From JARRRL01 sp037380725 (lineage in GTDB: Bacteria; Pseudomonadota; Gammaproteobacteria; Pseudomonadales; JANQJO01): a stretch of DNA of 11,059 bases. The notes beneath the pieces were generated by a model that saw nothing but the letters and a program-made list of their open reading frames with translations, ran no database searches and had not been told where the DNA came from. This document shows, one piece after another, positions 6,305 to 11,059 of this stretch. A program made the position numbers and the translations under genes. How positions within the stretch are numbered: position 1 is the first letter of the stretch; each line of letters opens with the position of its first letter. The stretch is from NCBI GenBank assembly GCA_037380725.1, contig JARRRL010000050.1, positions 1-11,059 on the forward strand, in the 5' to 3' direction.

Positions 6305-7852
6305 TTAACGTTCCAACATGTCAGCCATCTTCATCAGCTCGCTTTTTCGTGCCACAACATAAGACAAGGCCTCGTATAAAGCCTCGGGCGTGAGGTCCAA
6401 TTGTGCGAGTAATGAAGGGCTGATGGGGCGGTGACGAAGTTCAAAAGCGGGTTCGGGTTTGTGGATGCGCTGAACCAGTTGATTGGCGACATAAAGCAAT
6501 TGGACATACGTACTATGTTTACCATTATACTCGGGAATGTGTTGCCATCGCAGTGCGGTGATGACGGCTTCGGGCATGTCCCACTGTGTCATGACCCACG
6601 CGCAGATGTGTTCCCGACTGATGCCCAAAACGTATTGTTCAATCACCGCATGAGAGTGGTGCGGATTGGCTTCGATAAATCGACTGATCAGTGAGAAGAA
6701 AGATCGAAATACAAAACCAAGAATGAAAAAACCGAAGTTGTTTAACAAACCAATCAAATATGCCAATCCAACGCTGGGGCGCTCTTTGCGCGCCATGCGT
6801 TTGACCAGCGCTTCGGTCAGCGCCGCCGTAAAAACAGCTTGCTGCCAATAGGGTATGATGTCGCGTGGGCCGTCAGTTGGCATGTCCAGTGTGTTACTGA
6901 GTGATAGGCCCAGCGCCAGATTCATAACTAAATCAAAACCCAATACACGTACAACGGCATCATTCACGGAACGGATGCCACCTGGGGCATTGTAGTAGGA
7001 TGAGGAAGCCCAACTGACCACTTGCGCCGCCAAGCTGGGATCGAATTCGACGATTTGCGCTAAATCTCGAACGCTGGCCATCGGGTCCGACCGAAGTTTA
7101 ACAATACGTTTAGCGGTTTCGGACATCGGAGGAATTTCAAGGGTTTTATCTAAACGCTGATAGATGCGCCGTGTTGTGAAATGAGATACTGCGTCAAACA
7201 AGCGTTTTTCCCCAGCGTCTTCGCGTAACTGAGTCCACAAATCATCTACGGGCGCAGTAAAATCACTGTAGACAACGTGGGCCAAATAACGATCGAGGCT
7301 GTCACCCGTTATTTTCAAAAATACATCTGTGATGCCGGTGGTGACATACAGGATGCTCCGTTCACGGAGACTGGTACAAGCCTGTACCGCTGCCGCCTGC
7401 GTTTGGGGAATAGCCGCAAGCGAGGTTTGTGCTGTCGGCAGGCCTTGCGCGGCAGCAAGCAATTGCAGCGTGGTGGCTGGCGCTGCTTGAAGATTGCGTC
7501 CGTTTTGCTCAGATAGGCGCCGCACGTCAATGAGCCGATTCGCGGGGAGAAGAAATTGCATTTGACCAAGACTGTCTTGTAAAACAATTAGCAGCACCAT
7601 ATCCACATCCAGCAGATCGGTATTGATCGTACAGTTTTCGTACGGACAGACCGGGTCTGTGGATACGAATTCATATTCAATGTGCTGCTTGGCGAGCGCC
7701 TGCGTGAGTGGTTGTGGTAGCTCAAACCGTAAGGGCATATTGGGGGGTGCTTCAAGCGGAGCGCTCGTGCAAGCGGTATTTCTAAAAGGCATGATGTTCC
7801 CCGTGCGTATTGCTATTCCTTTATTGAATGCATCTTTCTTCCCTTGATGCAT
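6305..7852 (-). CDS. YbaK-like domain plus HDOD domain protein
   Basis: A 515-residue soluble protein. Residues about 48-200 resemble the YbaK/aminoacyl-tRNA deacylase fold, with VLLIVLQDSLGQMQFLLPA (86-104) and RLIDVRRLSEQNGRNLQAA (106-124), but the usual catalytic glycine/serine loop is not evident, so it may be only a binding domain. Residues about 240-440 form an HDOD domain: DLAQIVEFDPSLAAQVVSWA (263-282), SVNDAVVRVLGFD (295-307), GLLNNFGFFILG (368-379) and EHICAWVMTQWDMPEAV (414-430). The metal-binding His-Asp of true HD hydrolases is replaced by Asn-Asn (371-372), consistent with the non-catalytic, regulatory role assigned to HDOD proteins in signalling. The start is uncertain: ATG 7852 has AAAGGA only 2 nt away, while the in-frame ATG at 7792 has GGGGA at 5 nt. 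Conserved sequence begins after residue 39, so either start fits. Confidence 0.8.
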   Translation of the reverse strand: MHQGKKDAFNKGIAIRTGNIMPFRNTACTSAPLEAPPNMPLRFELPQPLTQALAKQHIEYEFVSTDPVCPYENCTINTDLLDVDMVLLIVLQDSLGQMQFLLPANRLIDVRRLSEQNGRNLQAAPATTLQLLAAAQGLPTAQTSLAAIPQTQAAAVQACTSLRERSILYVTTGITDVFLKITGDSLDRYLAHVVYSDFTAPVDDLWTQLREDAGEKRLFDAVSHFTTRRIYQRLDKTLEIPPMSETAKRIVKLRSDPMASVRDLAQIVEFDPSLAAQVVSWASSSYYNAPGGIRSVNDAVVRVLGFDLVMNLALGLSLSNTLDMPTDGPRDIIPYWQQAVFTAALTEALVKRMARKERPSVGLAYLIGLLNNFGFFILGFVFRSFFSLISRFIEANPHHSHAVIEQYVLGISREHICAWVMTQWDMPEAVITALRWQHIPEYNGKHSTYVQLLYVANQLVQRIHKPEPAFELRHRPISPSLLAQLDLTPEALYEALSYVVARKSELMKMADMLER

Positions 7853-7887
7853 CTTCCTTTAAGGCATGACTTACTGCGCCAAGTATC

Positions 7888-7893
7888 AGTATA
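7888..7893 (-). promoter_or_regulatory. Candidate -10 box TATACT for the HDOD gene
   Basis: TATACT (5 of 6 consensus) on the minus strand lies in the 64-bp gap between the recG stop and the HDOD gene, with an A/T-rich upstream stretch. The -35 position at 17 bp (TCAATA) is poor. Transcription would start about 30 nt before ATG 7852 and 90 nt before ATG 7792. Read-through from recG is the alternative. Confidence 0.3.
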
Positions 7894-7916
7894 GCGTTGT
7901 TTGTTTTAAATATTGA

Positions 7917-10061
7917 TTAGGCTTCAATATACCGAATGTGCTTGGATTGCCAGCGTGTGTATAGGGCCTTGGCGATGTCGGGGGTCTGCTCATGAAGATG
8001 TGTGGCCACGGATTTGGCGCAATCAATGAGGTGTGAGGGGCAGGTGTACGCATCAAACACCCTGTCAAATGCGCCGGATTGGGCGGCACCAAGCCACAGG
8101 CCAGGGCCACGTTGCGCCAGGTCGTGTTCGGCCAGTACAAAGCCATCACTGGAAGATCGCAAAGCGGCAAGGCGCGCTTTGCCTTTTTCGTTAAGTGGAT
8201 GTTGGTACAACAAGATGCAATAGCTGTCTGCTTCCCCGCGACCCACTCGGCCACGCAGTTGATGCAATTGACTTAAACCAAACCGTTCAGCTGATTCGAT
8301 GACAATGACGGTGGCGGCGGGAATGTCGATACCCACTTCGATCACCGTTGTGGCAACCAATATATGCAGTTTTTGTTGGCGAAAATCGTCCAGGATGCTG
8401 CTTTTCTGGGTATCGGGCATTTGACCGTGCAGTAAACCAATGCGCAGCTCGGGCAGTTTTTCTTGAAAGTACGTCAAGGCGTATTCAGCCGCTAAGCCTG
8501 TGGCGACGTCTTGGGTGTCGGGTTCTGGGTCTGTTCGAATGCGGGGGCAGACCCAAAAAACGCGCTCGCCGTTTTGACATTTTGTTTTGATGGCATCGAG
8601 CAACGCATCGCGATGTGTGTCGCACATGACGGTGGTCGTGATGGGTTTGCGTCCCGCTGGCCGTGCTTTGATTTCAATGGTATTCAAGTCACCATACAGA
8701 GACATGGCCAAAGTACGAGGAATCGGCGTAGCGGTCATATACAAGATATGCGGATTACAGCCTTTTTCTTTTAAAGCCAAACGTTGTTCGACACCGAAAC
8801 GATGTTGTTCGTCGATGACACCAGCCAGCAGATTATTAAAATGTACGTCGGCTTGAATGAGTGCTTGCGTACCGATGGCAATGTCAATCTTTCCTTCGGC
8901 GAGTGCAGCCAATTGCTCTCGCCGCTCTCGGTGAGAGAGGCGACTGGAAAAAAAGGCGATGCGAATGCCCAGGTGGCTGAACCATTGTTCAAATTGGGTG
9001 GCGTGTTGGTAAGCCAAGAGTTCGGTAGGTGCCATGACGGCGGCTTGACCGTTATGGCAATACGCGGCATAGGCCAGCGCCGCTGCGAGCACAGTTTTAC
9101 CGCTTCCAACGTCGCCTTGTAGTAAGTGCTGCGGCAGTTTGGGAGCGGTGTCGGTATTGGGAGGCGTGTGCAAGTGAGATAACGCGTTGTGCTGATCTTC
9201 AGTCAGTGTAAACGGGAAGCAGTTGAGCAGCGTTTCCCGTTGCTCAACGGACAGCGACAGCGACTGATTTGGTGTCGATTGCGCGTCATGCAAACGTGCA
9301 AGCCCCAAAAAATGAGCGATTAAACATTCCAAGCTGATGCGTTGATGGGCGCGCTGTAAAAAAGCGTGATCGTGCCGTGCCAGCGGGGGCGGTCGATGCA
9401 GTGCGGTAATGGCCTCGGTAAACGTGGGTAGGTTTTCATCGCGTAAAATCGAAGGAGGCAGTAGATCTTTGAGCCAGTCACGCTGATGCGCCAGAGTGAG
9501 TGCCTGATCGATGAAGGTGCGCAGTCGAGCTTGCGTGAGGTTTTTACTGGTGGGGTAGATCGGCGTAAGCGTTTCGGCGAGGGGTTGATCGGCGTCCATG
9601 AGTTGAGGATGAGTGATTTGTCGCTGACCTTGGAATGGATTCACGGCACCGACACCACGAATGGTTTTGCCCACTTGCAATTGATTTTTGAGATACTGCG
9701 CCCCGTGAAAAAAGACCAATGTGACGGTGCCGCTGCGATCAGAAAGTTGACAGCGTATTTTTTTAGGATGTGTTTTTGATTCGTGCAATGCGGTAATTTG
9801 ACCTTCCACAACTACTTTTTCGCCGAAAGGCAGCTGATTAAGTGGCGTGATGCGTGTGTGATCCTCATAACGGTGTGGCAGATGGAAAATAAGAGAAGAG
9901 ACGGTTTCCAAGCCAAGGTCTCTCAGAATGCGATGCATCTGTGGTCCGACGCCTTTAAGGGTGCTGACACAAGGGTCGCGTGGAACGCCCAATCGATGTG
10001 ATGCTGGGCGGTTTTCCGTGAGTTCAGAGTGAGGCGGCGCTCCGGGAGTGGCTGTACGCAT
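7917..10061 (-). CDS. recG: ATP-dependent DNA helicase RecG
   Basis: RecG is a monomeric double-strand DNA translocase that remodels stalled forks, Holliday junctions, D-loops and R-loops. The protein has 714 residues, slightly longer than E. coli RecG (693), with about 30 extra residues at the N-terminus. An N-terminal helical and OB-fold wedge domain covers about 30-160 (STLKGVGP 33-40, LPHRYED 61-67). The helicase core has Walker A GDVGSGKT (316-323), the DEQH box (417-420) in VIDEQHRFGVEQR, motif III TATPIPRT (443-450), HGQM (545-548), VATTVIEVGIDIP (569-581) and motif VI QLHQLRGRVGRG (598-609). The TRG translocation motif follows (about 640-662) but reads RGPGLWLGAAQSG, where most RecG proteins have RGPGE...GTRQ(S/T)G. 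GAGGG lies about 10 nt before the ATG. The gene is divergent from the LysM gene, 123 bp apart. Confidence 0.96.
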   Translation of the reverse strand: MRTATPGAPPHSELTENRPASHRLGVPRDPCVSTLKGVGPQMHRILRDLGLETVSSLIFHLPHRYEDHTRITPLNQLPFGEKVVVEGQITALHESKTHPKKIRCQLSDRSGTVTLVFFHGAQYLKNQLQVGKTIRGVGAVNPFQGQRQITHPQLMDADQPLAETLTPIYPTSKNLTQARLRTFIDQALTLAHQRDWLKDLLPPSILRDENLPTFTEAITALHRPPPLARHDHAFLQRAHQRISLECLIAHFLGLARLHDAQSTPNQSLSLSVEQRETLLNCFPFTLTEDQHNALSHLHTPPNTDTAPKLPQHLLQGDVGSGKTVLAAALAYAAYCHNGQAAVMAPTELLAYQHATQFEQWFSHLGIRIAFFSSRLSHRERREQLAALAEGKIDIAIGTQALIQADVHFNNLLAGVIDEQHRFGVEQRLALKEKGCNPHILYMTATPIPRTLAMSLYGDLNTIEIKARPAGRKPITTTVMCDTHRDALLDAIKTKCQNGERVFWVCPRIRTDPEPDTQDVATGLAAEYALTYFQEKLPELRIGLLHGQMPDTQKSSILDDFRQQKLHILVATTVIEVGIDIPAATVIVIESAERFGLSQLHQLRGRVGRGEADSYCILLYQHPLNEKGKARLAALRSSSDGFVLAEHDLAQRGPGLWLGAAQSGAFDRVFDAYTCPSHLIDCAKSVATHLHEQTPDIAKALYTRWQSKHIRYIEA

Positions 10062-10119
10062 CGTTTTTCATCCCTCGGGTGTGCAATGGTCAATTAGCAC
10101 ACAGTTATTAGCCATCATA

Positions 10120-10148
10120 TTGTAAAACCCGCATTTTATATTTACACT
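10120..10148 (+). promoter_or_regulatory. Weak candidate promoter of the LysM-protein gene
   Basis: TTGTAA (10120-10125) and TACACT (10143-10148) each match 4 of 6 consensus positions with a 17-bp spacer, in an AT-rich stretch between recG and the divergent plus-strand gene. Transcription would begin about 30 nt before the ATG at 10185. The match is modest and a specialised regulator may be needed. Confidence 0.25.
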
Positions 10149-10184
10149 GGCGTTTTTTCCAGCCAAGAAAAAGAATCTGAACTT

Positions 10185-11059
10185 ATGCCCGACGATCAGA
10201 GAATTATTCAGCAGTTTGAACGACCCCTCAAGTTTCCCTTCGCCACCCCCATGCTTTATCGTATAAAGCTTGGCGACACGCTCACCAGCATCATCAAAGC
10301 ACATTACGATATCAATCCAACGGACAAACGCTTCAGTCTGGCCATTGCTCATATCATGTATTTTAATCCAGCTATCAAACACCCAGATCATATTTGTGCT
10401 GGCGACTTGCTCCGCATTATCCCGTTTGAGCCAGGCCCTGAGCCATTTTGCAAAGTGCCGGATGATTTCTATACTCAACACCGAGCGCCTGCCGCACTTC
10501 AACATCACCTAGAGCCTTTGTTGCCTGGTTGGGAGCAACGATTTGAATCTATTCTTCCAAAACAAAAATTTGAGCGCGATATGTTCTGGGTATTGAGCTG
10601 GATGCACGAGAATTATGATTATTTGGCCAACATAGGATTCGGCAGTGGATTCAACGTCCTGGGCAATCTAACAGAAGAGACAAACAACGCACTGATCGCT
10701 GAAGTAAAAACCCTGTACCAACAGTACAAATCAGGGGTGTTGACTAAGGGACAGTATGATTACCGGCGACAAAAGGCGTTACAAACATTCAAAGATCGAG
10801 TCGGTCCTTTTGATCGACTTTTATTCAGCGGGAAAACAGGGCCAGAGGCTATTCGTATAGCGCGTACTAAGTCCGTGCCTGCAACAGCAAAGATTGATCG
10901 AAATCTGACACGCTTAGCTAAGCTTTCAAGCGTAGCCAAATACGGTGGTATTTTGTTAAGTGCTGCTGGCATTGGAATGGGTTGTTACAATATCGCACAA
11001 GCCAACACTCGAAACGAAAAGAATGAAATATTTGTTGAGACGCTTTCCAGTACGATCGC
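10185..11059 (+). CDS. LysM-like domain protein, 3' end beyond the window; candidate secreted effector
   Basis: A reading frame of 291 codons with no stop runs off the right edge, so the protein is incomplete. Upstream the frame is open back to a TAG at 10095-10097 but offers no other ATG, GTG or TTG, so ATG 10185 is the start; its ribosome binding site is weak (AAAGAA). Residues 24-79 form a LysM-like module: YRIKLGDTLTSIIKAHY (25-41), a 15-20 residue insertion, then YFNPAIKHPD (59-68) and CAGDLLRI (71-78). A mixed helical region follows (about 100-210). Residues 253-273 (YGGILLSAAGIGMGCYNIAQA) form a glycine-rich hydrophobic segment that could insert in a membrane, followed by a charged stretch NTRNEKNEIF (274-283). 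There is no N-terminal signal peptide. LysM plus a C-terminal hydrophobic domain without Sec export resembles antibacterial effectors delivered by contact-dependent secretion; this is inference. A pore-forming or other membrane-acting toxin, or a phage-related protein, are alternatives. Confidence 0.7.
   Translation, partial: MPDDQRIIQQFERPLKFPFATPMLYRIKLGDTLTSIIKAHYDINPTDKRFSLAIAHIMYFNPAIKHPDHICAGDLLRIIPFEPGPEPFCKVPDDFYTQHRAPAALQHHLEPLLPGWEQRFESILPKQKFERDMFWVLSWMHENYDYLANIGFGSGFNVLGNLTEETNNALIAEVKTLYQQYKSGVLTKGQYDYRRQKALQTFKDRVGPFDRLLFSGKTGPEAIRIARTKSVPATAKIDRNLTRLAKLSSVAKYGGILLSAAGIGMGCYNIAQANTRNEKNEIFVETLSSTI

Noticed and set aside
8784..9122. 112-codon plus-strand frame inside recG
   Set aside because: It is a shadow of the helicase core; the minus strand there encodes the RecG Walker A and DEQH region.
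10068..10508. 146-codon minus-strand reading frame opposite the start of the LysM gene
   Set aside because: It lies antisense to the LysM-like coding frame, shows no domain, and the plus-strand frame has a recognisable fold and stays open to the window end.
10760..10972. 70-codon minus-strand frame near the right edge
   Set aside because: Antisense to the LysM-protein frame, with no ribosome binding site or domain.
1..11059. CRISPR array, tRNA, rRNA, insertion sequence or attachment site
   Set aside because: No regularly spaced repeats with unique spacers, no transposase or integrase frame, and no tRNA- or rRNA-like sequence was recognised on reading.

Overview
The window looks like an ordinary chromosomal segment of a gammaproteobacterium. 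The evidence is a RecG helicase, a class I PurE/PurK pair closely resembling the enterobacterial enzymes, a MalY/PatB-type C-S lyase and a YbaK-HDOD protein, all in gammaproteobacterial style at roughly 45-50% GC by eye. No rRNA, tRNA, CRISPR, transposase or integrase was seen. The species cannot be named from the sequence alone.

Layout from left to right. Positions 1-451 are AT-rich and hold no convincing gene, but contain promoter-like and palindromic motifs. They lead into a plus-strand class I SAM-dependent methyltransferase (452-1609) of unknown substrate. It ends 4 bp from a convergent minus-strand block read gnd (4678-3236), purE (3217-2714), purK (2723-1614). gnd and purE are 18 bp apart and purE and purK overlap by 10 bp, so the three probably form one operon. 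Upstream of gnd on the same strand lies a PLP-dependent malY/patB-type gene (6013-4838), whose leader contains a 16-bp tandem repeat. A gap of about 215 bp follows. It holds one strong Shine-Dalgarno/GTG pair on the plus strand, opening a 12-codon ORF. Next come a YbaK-like plus HDOD protein (7852-6305) and recG (10061-7917), both on the minus strand.

Divergent from recG, the right edge (10185 to the window end) carries a plus-strand reading frame with no stop codon inside the window. It encodes an N-terminal LysM-like module with no signal peptide and a glycine-rich hydrophobic segment near the cut end. This is the most unusual gene here. Its architecture resembles secreted antibacterial toxins such as LysM-tagged, membrane-acting effectors of contact-dependent systems, but that function is inference.

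How the genes fit together: Gnd makes NADPH and ribulose-5-phosphate, the precursor of ribose-5-phosphate and PRPP. PurK and PurE carry out the ATP-dependent carboxylation of AIR to CAIR in purine synthesis. Co-transcription would tie precursor supply to purine demand. The other genes (RecG for replication-fork repair, the HDOD regulator, the C-S lyase, the methyltransferase and the LysM protein) have no evident shared pathway.
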